Shown: positions 43,580-51,846, numbered from the stretch's first letter. The stretch is DNA of 64,000 bases from Couchioplanes caeruleus (GCF_023499255.1 NZ_CP092183.1:4956501-5020500), one strand, 5' to 3'. The notes: generated by a model not told the origin, from the letters alone. Made by a program: numbers and translations.

Positions 43580-43999
43580 ATGGAACCGACCCCGCACAAC
43601 GACCTCACCTGGATGCTCGACGAGCTCACCGCCGTGGACCAGGTGCTGCACGCGCTCGTGCTGTCGACCGACGGGCTGGTCGTGCAGAAGTCCGCGTCGC
43701 TGGACCGGGACGCCGCCGAGGTCCTCGCCGCCGCCGCGTCCTCGCTCTACAGCGTCGGCGCGGGCGTGGGGCGCCGGTTCGCCAGCGGCCCGGTGGACCA
43801 GATCATCGTGGAGTTCCAGGACCGGACGCTGTTCATCGCCTCGGCCGGGGAGAACGCCCGGCTCGCCGTGCTCGGCGGCGAGGACGTGGACATGGGCACG
43901 GTCGCGTACGAGATGGGCCGCCTGGTCACCCGCATCGGGCAGTACCTCGGCGCGCAGCGGCGTGACGGCGCGCCGCTCAACGGGCACGCCGCGCGCTGA
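43580..43999 (+). CDS. cvnB: Roadblock/LC7 protein (CvnB type)
   Basis: This 139-residue protein begins DLTWMLDELTAVDQVLHALVLSTDGLVVQKSASL, the standard roadblock/LC7 fold start in conservons, and continues with VEFQDRTLFIASAGENARLAVLGG. Such proteins bind the small GTPase as regulator or scaffold. The stop overlaps the next ATG (TGATG). This is the only roadblock gene in the locus, so it may have to serve both kinase copies. Confidence 0.95.
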   Translation: MEPTPHNDLTWMLDELTAVDQVLHALVLSTDGLVVQKSASLDRDAAEVLAAAASSLYSVGAGVGRRFASGPVDQIIVEFQDRTLFIASAGENARLAVLGGEDVDMGTVAYEMGRLVTRIGQYLGAQRRDGAPLNGHAAR

Positions 44000-44361
44000 T
44001 GGCCGACCGGGACGCCGGGGACACCCGGGACGAGTCGGAACGGCTGGTACCGCTGTACGTGCTGGTGAACGGCCGGACCACGCCGCGCAACGCGGCGCTG
44101 GACCTGGCCACCCAGGTCGTCGCGTTGCCGGGCGACACGACCGTGCTGGAGCCGGAGTACCAGCAGATCCTGCGGCAGTGCCGGGACTGGATGTCCATCG
44201 CGGAGATCTCCGCCTATCTCGGGCGGCCGCTGACGGTGGTGAAGGTGCTCGTCGACATCCTGCTCGAGCAGGACTACCTGGCCCTGGGCTCCGCCGCGCA
44301 GCAGACCGTCTACGACCGTGCCCTGCTGGAGACGCTGCTCGGCGGCCTCCAGCGGCTCTGA
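43999..44361 (+). CDS. cvnC: DUF742 protein (CvnC type), second copy
   Basis: This 120-residue protein has the core RLVPLYVLVNGRTTPRNAALDLATQVV..QILRQCRDWMSIAEISAYLGRPLTVVKVLVDILLEQDYL, which matches the DUF742 fold. The usual LYxxTGGR reads LYVLVNGR here. It is coupled to the roadblock gene by a one-base overlap and lies 21 bp before the GTPase gene. Confidence 0.93.
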   Translation: MADRDAGDTRDESERLVPLYVLVNGRTTPRNAALDLATQVVALPGDTTVLEPEYQQILRQCRDWMSIAEISAYLGRPLTVVKVLVDILLEQDYLALGSAAQQTVYDRALLETLLGGLQRL

Positions 44362-44382
44362 CCTCGAGGACACGACAACACA

Positions 44383-44931
44383 ATGGAACGCACATCCGTC
44401 AAGGTCGTCATCGCCGGGGGTTTCGGCGCCGGCAAGACGACCATGGTCGGTTCCGTCAGCGAGATCCCGCCGTTGACCACCGAGGAGGTGATGACCGAGG
44501 CCAGCGTCGGCGTCGACGACCTGGCGGGCCTCGAGGAGAAGCACCAGACCACGGTCGCGCTGGACTTCGGCCGCATCACGATCAACAGCGAGGTGGTGCT
44601 CTACCTGTTCGGCACGCCCGGCCAGGACCGGTTCTGGTTCATGTGGGACGAGCTGGCCCAGGGCGCCGTCGGCGCGGTGGTGCTCGTCGACACGCGGCGG
44701 CTGCCGGCGAGCTTCGCCTCCGTCGACTACTTCGAGCGGCGCGGCATCCCGTTCGTCGTCGCGGTGAACACGTTCTTCGGGGAGTGCTCGTACACCGACG
44801 ACGAGATCCGGGCGGCGCTGCAGCTCAACCCGGAGGTTCCGCTGACGCGCTGCGACGCGCGCCGGCGGGACTCCGCGGTGGAGGTGCTGGTCCTTCTCCT
44901 GCAGTACGTGCTGGCCAAGCTACCGGCCTGA
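44383..44931 (+). CDS. cvnD: Conservon small GTPase (CvnD type)
   Basis: This 182-residue protein has the P-loop GGFGAGKTT at residues 12-20 and the characteristic VSEIPPLTTEEVMTEAS switch I region. Switch II is FGTPGQDRFWFMWDEL (about 75-90). The G4-equivalent reads VAVNTFFGE. Relatives normally have N-x-F-D, so the base-specifying Asp appears to be lost. It is the last gene of the nine-gene run and is followed by a minisatellite. It is predicted to cycle on the membrane with the roadblock and DUF742 partners. Confidence 0.94.
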   Translation: MERTSVKVVIAGGFGAGKTTMVGSVSEIPPLTTEEVMTEASVGVDDLAGLEEKHQTTVALDFGRITINSEVVLYLFGTPGQDRFWFMWDELAQGAVGAVVLVDTRRLPASFASVDYFERRGIPFVVAVNTFFGECSYTDDEIRAALQLNPEVPLTRCDARRRDSAVEVLVLLLQYVLAKLPA

Positions 44932-45046
44932 CGGTGCGCCCCGCCGCGGGCCCGGGAAGCCCGGGCCCGCGGCCGCAGCATGCGGCGCCAACCGCGAGCA
45001 GCGAGCCTGCCGGGCCCGCAGCCCGCCCAGGCACGCGGTCCAGCAC

Positions 45047-45146
45047 GCAACACCGCGGCCCGGCAGGCAACACCGCAGACCGGCAGGCAACACCGCAGTC
45101 CGGCACGCAACGCCACGGCCCGGCACGCAACACGCAGGCCGCGGCG
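45047..45146. repeat. 20-bp tandem repeat x 5
   Basis: Units of exactly 20 bp begin GCAA at 45047, 45067, 45087, 45107 and 45127 (GCAACACCGCNGNCCGGCAN consensus). The array separates the convergent 3' ends of the conservon GTPase and the tryptophanase gene and ends 2 bp before the latter's stop. There are no spacers, so it is not CRISPR. The remaining gap sequence (44932-45046) is GC-rich and without a recognisable gene. Confidence 0.9.
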
Positions 45147-45148
45147 CG

Positions 45149-46537
45149 CTACTCGATCGGCTCCAGCCGGACCTTGAAGTGACGCAGCAGCGCCGGCGCC
45201 GACACGATGCGGTAGCCGCGGACGCGTTCCGGGTCCTTCGCGATCCGGGCCAGCGTCTCGGCGACGTAGTCGAGGTGGGCGTCGGTGTACACCCGCCGCG
45301 GGATGGCCAGGCGGACGAGCTCGAAGGGTGCCGGCTCCAGCAGCCGGTGCTCCTCGTCCATCGCGCCCAGGTAGAGGGAGCCCAGCTCGGCGCAGCGGAT
45401 GCCGCCACGCAGGTAGAGCTCGCTGGCCAGCGAGTGGCCGGGGAACCGCGCCGGCTCCAGGTGCGGCAGGAGGCGGCCGGCGTTGAGGTAGAGGGCGTGG
45501 ACGCCGGCCGGGCGTACGGTGTCCACGCCGGCCTCGTTGATGAGCGTGGCCAGGCGGGCGGTCGACGCGGCCCGCGACCGCAGGTAGTGCACGTCGACGA
45601 CCTCGCGCAGCCCCTGGGCGATGCGTTCCAGGTCGTGCCCGGCGAGCCCGCCGTACGTGGAGAAGCCCTCGGTGGCGATGAGGTTCGCCTCGCAGACGGC
45701 GTACAGCTCGGCGCTGCGCAGGCCGATGAACCCGCCCACCGGGGCGAGGCCGTCCTTCTTGAGGCTGACGAGGCAGCCGTCGGCGAGCTGGAACGCGCGG
45801 GTGGCGATCTGCCGGGGCGTCCAGTCGCCGTAGCCGGCCTCGCGTTCCCGCACGAGCCAGGCGTTCTCGGCAAAGCGCGCGGCGTCGAGCAGGAACGGCA
45901 CCCGGTGCTGCCGGCAGAGCGCCGCGACCGCCTCCAGGTTGGCCATCGACACCGGCTGCGCGCCGAGCCCGTTGTTCGTGACGGTCATGAGCACCAGGCC
46001 GACCCGGCCGCCGTCCGGGCCGGCGAGGACGTCCGCCAGCGCGCGCAGGTCGATGTCGCCCTTGAACGGCTCGTCGCTGTCCAGGTCCATCGCCTGCGGG
46101 CAGGGCAGGTCGAGGGTGTGCGCGCCGGCCAGCTCCACGTTGGCGTGGGTGGTGTCGAAGTGGGTGTTGCTGACGCAGATCTGCCCGGGGCGCAGCAGCG
46201 CGGAGAACACGATCCGTTCGGCGGCGCGGCCCTGGTGCACCGGCAGGACGTGCGGGTAGCCGGTGAGGTCGCGTACCTCGTCGCGGAAGCGGAACCATGA
46301 GCGGGCGCCCGCGTACGACTCGTCACCCCGGGCGGCCGCGGCTTCCTGCTCCGCCGAGGTGGCACCGGTGCCGGAGTCGCTGAGCAGGTCCACGGTGATC
46401 TGGTCGGCGCGCAGGTTGAACGGGTTGTGCCCGGCGGCGGCATACGCAGCCCGGCGCTCGCCGGCGGTGAGGAACGGGATCGGCTCGACGACCTTGATCC
46501 GGTACGGCGGCAGCACGGTGAACATCTCGTCGGTCAT
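45149..46537 (-). CDS. tnaA: Tryptophanase (beta-eliminating PLP lyase)
   Basis: The protein has 462 residues and AGGAGAG precedes the ATG. The order of blocks is that of TnaA/tyrosine phenol-lyase: PYRIKVVEPIPFLTAGERRAAY at the N-terminus, then DLLSDSGTGATS, HQGRAAERI, TVTNNGLGAQPVSMANL, LLDAARFAEN and the PLP-binding lysine in SLKKDGLAPVGG. It splits tryptophan to indole, pyruvate and ammonia. The prenyltransferase gene immediately upstream (9-bp gap) implies that indole or tryptophan is channelled into a prenylated indole. Confidence 0.94.
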   Translation of the reverse strand: MTDEMFTVLPPYRIKVVEPIPFLTAGERRAAYAAAGHNPFNLRADQITVDLLSDSGTGATSAEQEAAAARGDESYAGARSWFRFRDEVRDLTGYPHVLPVHQGRAAERIVFSALLRPGQICVSNTHFDTTHANVELAGAHTLDLPCPQAMDLDSDEPFKGDIDLRALADVLAGPDGGRVGLVLMTVTNNGLGAQPVSMANLEAVAALCRQHRVPFLLDAARFAENAWLVREREAGYGDWTPRQIATRAFQLADGCLVSLKKDGLAPVGGFIGLRSAELYAVCEANLIATEGFSTYGGLAGHDLERIAQGLREVVDVHYLRSRAASTARLATLINEAGVDTVRPAGVHALYLNAGRLLPHLEPARFPGHSLASELYLRGGIRCAELGSLYLGAMDEEHRLLEPAPFELVRLAIPRRVYTDAHLDYVAETLARIAKDPERVRGYRIVSAPALLRHFKVRLEPIE

Positions 46538-46546
46538 GGTGCTCTC

Positions 46547-47629
46547 CTACCGGGCCGGAACCCGCTGTGGTCGGGGGGCGCTCACCTGATACGCCTCGGA
46601 CGACAGGTAGACGGTCATGCCGGGGCGCGGGGCACCGAGCCGCAGCGACACGTGGGCGAGCAGGCCGGCGCCGTCGGCGAGCGGGCGGGACGTGACGGCT
46701 GCGATCACGCGGTCCAGGTCGGCCGGGTCGAAGCCGTGCCGGTCCATCAACCCGCGGATCCGGTCGCGGGCCTGCTCGTCGTCGCAGACGTAACTGCGGA
46801 TCGGCACGTACACGCTGTATCCGATGGGCCGGTCCGCGCCCGCCGCGTACGTGAAGCTGCTGATGATCGGGCGGCCGGTGTACGGGCCGGGCCCGGCGGC
46901 GTGCCGGCAGAAGCCGGTGACGGCGTCGGTGTCGACGCCGGGCACCATCGCGGCGGCGCGGGCCACGTCGGCCAGGTCGGCGTCGTGCTGGGAGACGTAG
47001 AGCTTGATCCGGGCGCTGTCCGCGTCGTGCAGGTCCAGCGCGAAGAAGGTGAGCCGGTCGGCGGCGCCGACCTCGCCGGGCCGCAGCCCGCGCGTCCGCA
47101 CCGCCCGGTGCGCGGGGGCGGCCCCGAGCCGGCCGAGCGCCTCGGTGACGAGCTCGTCGGCGGTCGCCACGCCGCGGATCTCGGGGTTCAGGTACACCTT
47201 GAACTCGGGGGTGCGGCGCAGGATGAGCGAGTGCCACATGCCGAAGAGGCCCTGCGGGCGGTCGGTGTCGAACAGGTCGAGCACCCGGTCGAGCCGCGCC
47301 GTGGTCAGCCGGTGCCGGCGCGTCTGCCGGTGCAGGAACGCGAGCGCGGAGGACAGCTCGGCCGGGCGGCTCAGGTCGGCCACCGCGGACTCGGCGAGGA
47401 TGCGCAGCGTGGGGCGCCCGTGGCGGTGGAACGCCACGGAGAACTCGATCGGGGTGTGGTCGTCGGCGATGTCCGAGGGCCACGCGGGGCCGGCGTCGAG
47501 CGGGCGGGGACCGGCGGGGCCGAGCAGGTCGGCGACGAGCTGTGCCGACATCGCCGGGTCGGCCCCGGTCACCCGGCAGAGCCGGGTCAGCTGGTCGCGG
47601 ACGTGGCTGACGAGGGACGTGACCGGCAC
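46547..47629 (-). CDS. Indole/tryptophan prenyltransferase, DMATS family
   Basis: The protein has 360 residues. GTG 47629 was chosen because GGAGGG lies 6 nt upstream; an earlier GTG at 47656 is weaker. It shows bacterial DMATS (ABBA-fold) patterns: DDHTPIEFSVAFHRHGRPTLRILAE near the start, FKVYLNPEIRG, RIKLYVSQHDAD and PIGYSVYVPIRSYVCDD. These provide the basic and Tyr residues that hold the dimethylallyl diphosphate. It belongs with streptomycete 5-/6-dimethylallyltryptophan synthases encoded beside tryptophanase. It is first in the operon with tnaA. Confidence 0.9.
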   Translation of the reverse strand: MPVTSLVSHVRDQLTRLCRVTGADPAMSAQLVADLLGPAGPRPLDAGPAWPSDIADDHTPIEFSVAFHRHGRPTLRILAESAVADLSRPAELSSALAFLHRQTRRHRLTTARLDRVLDLFDTDRPQGLFGMWHSLILRRTPEFKVYLNPEIRGVATADELVTEALGRLGAAPAHRAVRTRGLRPGEVGAADRLTFFALDLHDADSARIKLYVSQHDADLADVARAAAMVPGVDTDAVTGFCRHAAGPGPYTGRPIISSFTYAAGADRPIGYSVYVPIRSYVCDDEQARDRIRGLMDRHGFDPADLDRVIAAVTSRPLADGAGLLAHVSLRLGAPRPGMTVYLSSEAYQVSAPRPQRVPAR

Positions 47630-47650
47630 GTGACCCTCCACTGAGGACGC

Positions 47651-47662
47651 GATCACGTGATC
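47651..47662. promoter_or_regulatory. Palindrome GATCACGTGATC upstream of the prenyltransferase
   Basis: A perfect 12-bp palindrome lies 22 bp before the chosen prenyltransferase start, at the edge of an AT-rich stretch (TCATTTAATC, then AATTCCACAATCTG) that is the likely promoter for the prenyltransferase-tryptophanase operon. A CACGTG-centred site is a plausible repressor operator. The binding protein is unknown. Confidence 0.4.
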
Positions 47663-47724
47663 ATTTAATCAGCAGACGTCGATAATTCCACAATCTGTCT
47701 GACCATCTTTAACTGTGGCCTACG

Positions 47725-48285
47725 TCACTGACCGGTCCGGCCGTCGATGCACTCGCGCAGCAGATCGGCGTGGCCGCAGTGGCGGGCGTACTCCTCGACC
47801 ATGTGGATGAGCACGTCGCGCACGGTGGTCTCCTCGCCGTGCCGGGTCAGCACCGTGGCGCCGAGGTCGGTCGCGCCGTCCAGCCACCGATCGGCAGCGG
47901 CTGTCCGCTCCTTCCACGTGGCGAACGCGTCCGCGGCCACCGCGGCGTCACCGGCCGCGCCGTCGAAGTCGAGGTCCTTGTGCCCGTCCGACCAGTACGG
48001 CGGCACGGCATCGCGCCGCCCCTGCAGGCACTGCTCGAACCAGATGTGCTCCACCCGGGCCATGTGCCGGACCAGCCCGAGCAGGCTCATCGTGGACGGC
48101 GGCACCGACCGGGCCGCGAGCTGCTCCGGCGACAGCCCGCCGCACTTCAGCTCCAGGGTGAGCCGGTAGTGGGTCAGGTACTCCCGGATGGTGGCCAGCT
48201 CACCGACCGGCTTGCCCGCCACCCGCGGGTCCTCGCCCTGCGGCGCCCACATGCCGTTGTGCCCCACCACGTGCTCACTCGTCAT
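47725..48285 (-). CDS. DinB-superfamily protein (DUF664)
   Basis: This 186-residue helical-bundle protein starts at ATG 48285. The expected metal-ligand histidines are present in LVRHMARVEHIWFEQ (about 77) and HMVEEYARHCGHADLLRE near the C-terminus, the DUF664 signature. These proteins are thought to be thiol-dependent transferases using mycothiol in actinobacteria. Target and regulation are not evident. It may share transcription with the protease upstream, 57 bp away. Confidence 0.88.
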   Translation of the reverse strand: MTSEHVVGHNGMWAPQGEDPRVAGKPVGELATIREYLTHYRLTLELKCGGLSPEQLAARSVPPSTMSLLGLVRHMARVEHIWFEQCLQGRRDAVPPYWSDGHKDLDFDGAAGDAAVAADAFATWKERTAAADRWLDGATDLGATVLTRHGEETTVRDVLIHMVEEYARHCGHADLLRECIDGRTGQ

Positions 48286-48342
48286 GATTCCCACCCTAGA
48301 TACAGCGGGGGCCACGGCACACGCCGCGGCCCCCGGGGCCGG

Positions 48343-49650
48343 TCAGCGGGTGGCCGGGGTGACGCCGAAGTCCCGCCACGCCGTGCCGTAGTCCTGGAAG
48401 CCCAGCCGGGCGCCGGCGGTCCGCGTCACCGTGCCCTTCGCGACGATCTTGCCGCTGCCGGAGATCGAGTAGACCGGCCCGCCGCTGTCACCCGGGCGGG
48501 CCGCCGGCTGCCCCTCGGTCTGCTCGGCCTCCACGAGGTCCTCCCGGTCCGCGTAGAAGAACAGCACCTTCAGGTTGCACACCGGCCGGCCCAGCTCCCG
48601 CGAGCTGGAGACGCCCGACTGGCACAGGTACTCGCCGACGAACGTCCAGCCCCAGCCCTCCACCAGGCCGACCAGGTTGTCGTCCGGGGTACCGATGTAG
48701 ACGTACCCGTCGACGGCCGAGGTGGGCACCAGCTCGACGTCGTGGTCCTGCTGCCGCGGCCCGACGTTGCCGACGAACTCGCCCCGGGCGTCCTGGAAGC
48801 GGTCGCCGCCCTGCCCGCAGTGCGCGGCCGTGAGGAGGTAGCCGGCCGAGCCGTTGCGCACCCCGAAGCCCGACGTGCAGGCGGTCGACCGGGTGGTGTT
48901 GACGATCGTGGCGCCGCCCTTCCAGGGCGACCAGTCGTCGTCGCGGCTGGTCGGCTGCAACGCGGGCTCGTGCACCACGGTGACGGGCACGCCGGCGGCC
49001 GCGCGAACGCCCGCCGCGCCCGCCGCGCCCGGCGGCGCCGAGACGACGAGACCGCTGCCGTCGCCCTTCAGCTTGACCGCCTGGACCGGCAGGCCGGGAT
49101 TGCCGGCCCGGACGGCGGCCGCGGCCGCCCGCAACTCACCCAGCGAGTGCGCGGCGCTTTTCACAAGTACGGGCGCAGTGCGCGAAGCGTTCGCCACGGC
49201 CTGACGCATCGACGGAGGAACGACACCCTTCCACCACAACGCCACCGCGGAATCCTCGAGCGTGATGCCCGCGTACCCGGAATGGCCCCGCCGCTCGACC
49301 TCCCAGCGCAGCACGGACGCGGCCGCGACCAGAGGCCGTTGCCGCTCGATGCGCGCCCGGTCGGCGGCCGGCAGCACGCTGAGCGCATTCACCACCGACT
49401 CCCGCCCGGCAGCCGGCGCGGCGCCCGGCGCGGTCCCGGCAGTTCCGACGGCTCCCGCGGCCTCGGCGGCTCCCGCGACCTCGGCGGCTCCCGCGGCCTC
49501 GGCGGCTCCCGCGGCCTCGGCGGCCCGGGCGGTCCCGGTCGCCGCGCCGACGGGCGGCCCGGCAGAGGCGGGCGCCTGCAGGGCGGTGACGGACAGGGCG
49601 AGCGCGGCGGCCGCCACGGTCCAGCGGCGGCCTTGTGACAACGATGTCAT
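48343..49650 (-). CDS. Secreted S1-family (trypsin-like) serine protease
   Basis: This 435-residue protein has a signal peptide of about 30 residues and then a low-complexity Ala/Glu/Gly region (about 40-75). That region is encoded by an 18-bp repeat giving AEAAGA units. A propeptide-like part follows (about 80-215), then a chymotrypsin fold with His in LTAAHCG, Asp in QDHDVELV and Ser in PGDSGGPVY. Two cysteine pairs are likely (CTSGF..AAHC and CQSG..VCNL). The layout resembles streptogrisin-type pro-proteases that mature after export. AT-rich promoter DNA with ATCGAT direct copies precedes it. Confidence 0.88.
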   Translation of the reverse strand: MTSLSQGRRWTVAAAALALSVTALQAPASAGPPVGAATGTARAAEAAGAAEAAGAAEVAGAAEAAGAVGTAGTAPGAAPAAGRESVVNALSVLPAADRARIERQRPLVAAASVLRWEVERRGHSGYAGITLEDSAVALWWKGVVPPSMRQAVANASRTAPVLVKSAAHSLGELRAAAAAVRAGNPGLPVQAVKLKGDGSGLVVSAPPGAAGAAGVRAAAGVPVTVVHEPALQPTSRDDDWSPWKGGATIVNTTRSTACTSGFGVRNGSAGYLLTAAHCGQGGDRFQDARGEFVGNVGPRQQDHDVELVPTSAVDGYVYIGTPDDNLVGLVEGWGWTFVGEYLCQSGVSSSRELGRPVCNLKVLFFYADREDLVEAEQTEGQPAARPGDSGGPVYSISGSGKIVAKGTVTRTAGARLGFQDYGTAWRDFGVTPATR

Positions 49651-49755
49651 GCGATCAGAGCTCCCTCGGTGACGGATGTCGCCTGATGGATGAACACGAT
49701 CGACAGATCGATGGTTATCGATAGTAAACTTTCTATTACGAGCCCGCCACTACCG

Positions 49756-49995
49756 CTATTCACATTCCTCGTCGTCGTCTCGCACCGCCGCCACGTCGTC
49801 CAGGAAGTCGCGGAACCCCGCCGGCCAGTGCGCGGGCGCGGGGAACAGGCCGGGCTGCGCGTCGAGGGCGAGACCGACCCGCACGAGCACCGCGGCGACC
49901 TCCGGCGGCACCGGCACCGTGTGCCGCTGCTCCAGCAGCAGCGACCGTTCGCGATCGCCGAGCGCGTCCCAGACGTCCACGAATCGATCGCACAC
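49756..49995 (-). CDS. Small acidic cytoplasmic protein
   Basis: The protein has 79 residues from GTG 49995, which has GGTGGG upstream; GTG 50028 would add 11. It is acidic and helical: CDRFVDVWDALGDRERSLLLEQRHTVPVPPEVAAVL..WPAGFRDFLDDVAAVRDDDEE. There is no signal or membrane segment. The pattern is coherent enough to be coding, but the family is unknown. Confidence 0.5.
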   Translation of the reverse strand: MCDRFVDVWDALGDRERSLLLEQRHTVPVPPEVAAVLVRVGLALDAQPGLFPAPAHWPAGFRDFLDDVAAVRDDDEECE

Positions 49996-50085
49996 GAGCC
50001 CACCGTAGAGCGCTGCGCCGCAGCTCACGGCCGGTTCGCCGACCGATCACCCCGGCGCCGTGCTCCGGCCGGGCAGAATCGGGGG

Positions 50086-51846
50086 ATGTCTCGGATTCTT
50101 TCGCAGCGCGACCTCGAGTTCCTGCTCTACGAGTGGCTGGACGTCACGGCCCTGACCGCGCGCCCCCGGTTCGCCGAGCACTCGCGGGAGACCTTCGACG
50201 CGATGCTCGAGGTCTCCGCGCAGATCGCCGAGCGGGAGTTCGCCCCCCACAACCGGGCCGGCGACCTGCAGGAGCCGACCTTCGACGGGGAACGGGTGAC
50301 CGTGATCCCCGAGGTGAAGGCCGCGCTGAAGGCGTTCAACGACTCCGGGCTGCTCGCCGGGGGCCTCGACGAGGAGCTGGGCGGCCTGCAGCTGCCGCAC
50401 GCCGTGCTGCGGGCGTGCTTCGCCTGGTTCCAGGCCGCGAACATCGCCACGTCGGCGTACCCGATGCTCACCATGGCCAACGCCGGCCTGCTGCTCACGT
50501 ACGCTAAGCAGGAGCACGTCGACGCCTTCGTCCGGCCGATGCTGGAGGGCCGGTTCACCGGCACGATGTGCCTGTCGGAGCCGCAGGCGGGATCGTCGCT
50601 GAGCGACGTGACGACCCGCGCGGTGCCGGCCGGCGACGGCGTGTACCGGCTGCACGGCAGCAAGATGTGGATCTCCGCGGGCGACCACGAGCTGAGCGAG
50701 ACGATCGTGCACCTCGTGCTCGCCCGGGTGCAGGGCGCGCCCGCCGGCGTGAAAGGGCTGTCGCTGTTCATCGTGCCGAAGCACCTGCTCGGGCCGGACG
50801 GCTCCCCCGCCGAACGCAACGACGTGGTGCTGGCCGGGCTGAACCACAAGATGGGCTTCCGCGGGACGACCAACGCCGTGCTGTCCTTCGGCGACGGCAC
50901 GTACGAGCCGCAGGGGGCGCCCGGCGCGGTCGGCTACCTGGTCGGCGAGGAGGGGCGCGGCCTCGCGTACATGTTCCACATGATGAACGAGGCGCGGATC
51001 GGCGTCGGGGCCGGCGCGGTCGCCCTCGGCTACACCGGCTACCTGCACGCGCTGGCGTACGCCCGAGAGCGGCTGCAGGGCCGCCCGGTGGCCGGCAAGG
51101 ACCCGGCCGCGCCGCCGGTGCCCATCGTGCGGCACCCCGACGTACGCCGGATGCTGCTCGCCTCCAAGTCCTACGTGGAGGGTGGCCTGGCCCTCGTCCT
51201 GTACGCGGCGATGCTGGTCGACGACGACTCCCCCGAGGCGCCTCTGCTGCTGGACGTGCTCACGCCGATCGTGAAGGCGTGGCCGTCGCAGTGGTGCCTC
51301 AAGGCGAACGACCACGCGATCCAGGTGCACGGCGGCTACGGCTACACCCGCGAGTACCCGGTCGAGCAGTTCTACCGCGACAACCGGCTCAACCCCATCC
51401 ACGAGGGCACCGACGGCATCCAGGCGCTGGACCTGCTCGGCCGCAAGGTCGTCATGCGGGGCGGCGCGGGCCTGACGCTGCTGCTGCGCACCATCGGCGC
51501 GACCACCGCCCGGGCGCCGGAGGAGCTGTCCGCGATGGCGTCGGCCCTGGACACGGCGTGCGCCCGGCTCGCCGAGGCGACGCGGAAGCTGTGGGCCGCC
51601 GGTGACCCGGACGCGGCGCTGGCCAACGCGACCGCGTACCTGGACACGGCCGGGCACATCGTGATCGCGTGGATGTGGCTGGAGCAGGCGATCGCCGCCG
51701 CCGGCAAGGAGGGTGCGTTCTACGACGGCAAGCGCCTCGCGGCCCGCTACTTCTTCACGCACGAGCTTCCGCGTACGGGGCCGTGGCTGGACCTGCTCGC
51801 CGGCGGCGACACGCTGCTCGCGGACCTGGACGACGCGGTCCTCTAG
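50086..51846 (+). CDS. Acyl-CoA dehydrogenase (large type)
   Basis: This 586-residue FAD enzyme has MCLSEPQAGSSLSDVTTRA, the substrate/FAD-binding loop, then MGFRGTTNAVLSF. The C-terminal ANDHAIQVHGGYGYTREYPVEQFYRDNRLNPIHEGTDGIQALDLLGRK contains the usual active-site region. The length and the extra C-terminal domain fit the AidB/ACAD9-like 'DUF5943' type of actinobacterial acyl-CoA dehydrogenases used in fatty-acid oxidation. GGGGG is next to the ATG. Its TAG stop shares CTAG with the convergent AfsR-like gene. Confidence 0.93.
   Translation: MSRILSQRDLEFLLYEWLDVTALTARPRFAEHSRETFDAMLEVSAQIAEREFAPHNRAGDLQEPTFDGERVTVIPEVKAALKAFNDSGLLAGGLDEELGGLQLPHAVLRACFAWFQAANIATSAYPMLTMANAGLLLTYAKQEHVDAFVRPMLEGRFTGTMCLSEPQAGSSLSDVTTRAVPAGDGVYRLHGSKMWISAGDHELSETIVHLVLARVQGAPAGVKGLSLFIVPKHLLGPDGSPAERNDVVLAGLNHKMGFRGTTNAVLSFGDGTYEPQGAPGAVGYLVGEEGRGLAYMFHMMNEARIGVGAGAVALGYTGYLHALAYARERLQGRPVAGKDPAAPPVPIVRHPDVRRMLLASKSYVEGGLALVLYAAMLVDDDSPEAPLLLDVLTPIVKAWPSQWCLKANDHAIQVHGGYGYTREYPVEQFYRDNRLNPIHEGTDGIQALDLLGRKVVMRGGAGLTLLLRTIGATTARAPEELSAMASALDTACARLAEATRKLWAAGDPDAALANATAYLDTAGHIVIAWMWLEQAIAAAGKEGAFYDGKRLAARYFFTHELPRTGPWLDLLAGGDTLLADLDDAVL

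Noticed and set aside
45047..45146. Possible CRISPR array
   Set aside because: The 20-bp units are head to tail with no spacers and no cas genes nearby. The same holds for the arrays at 28890 and 30687.
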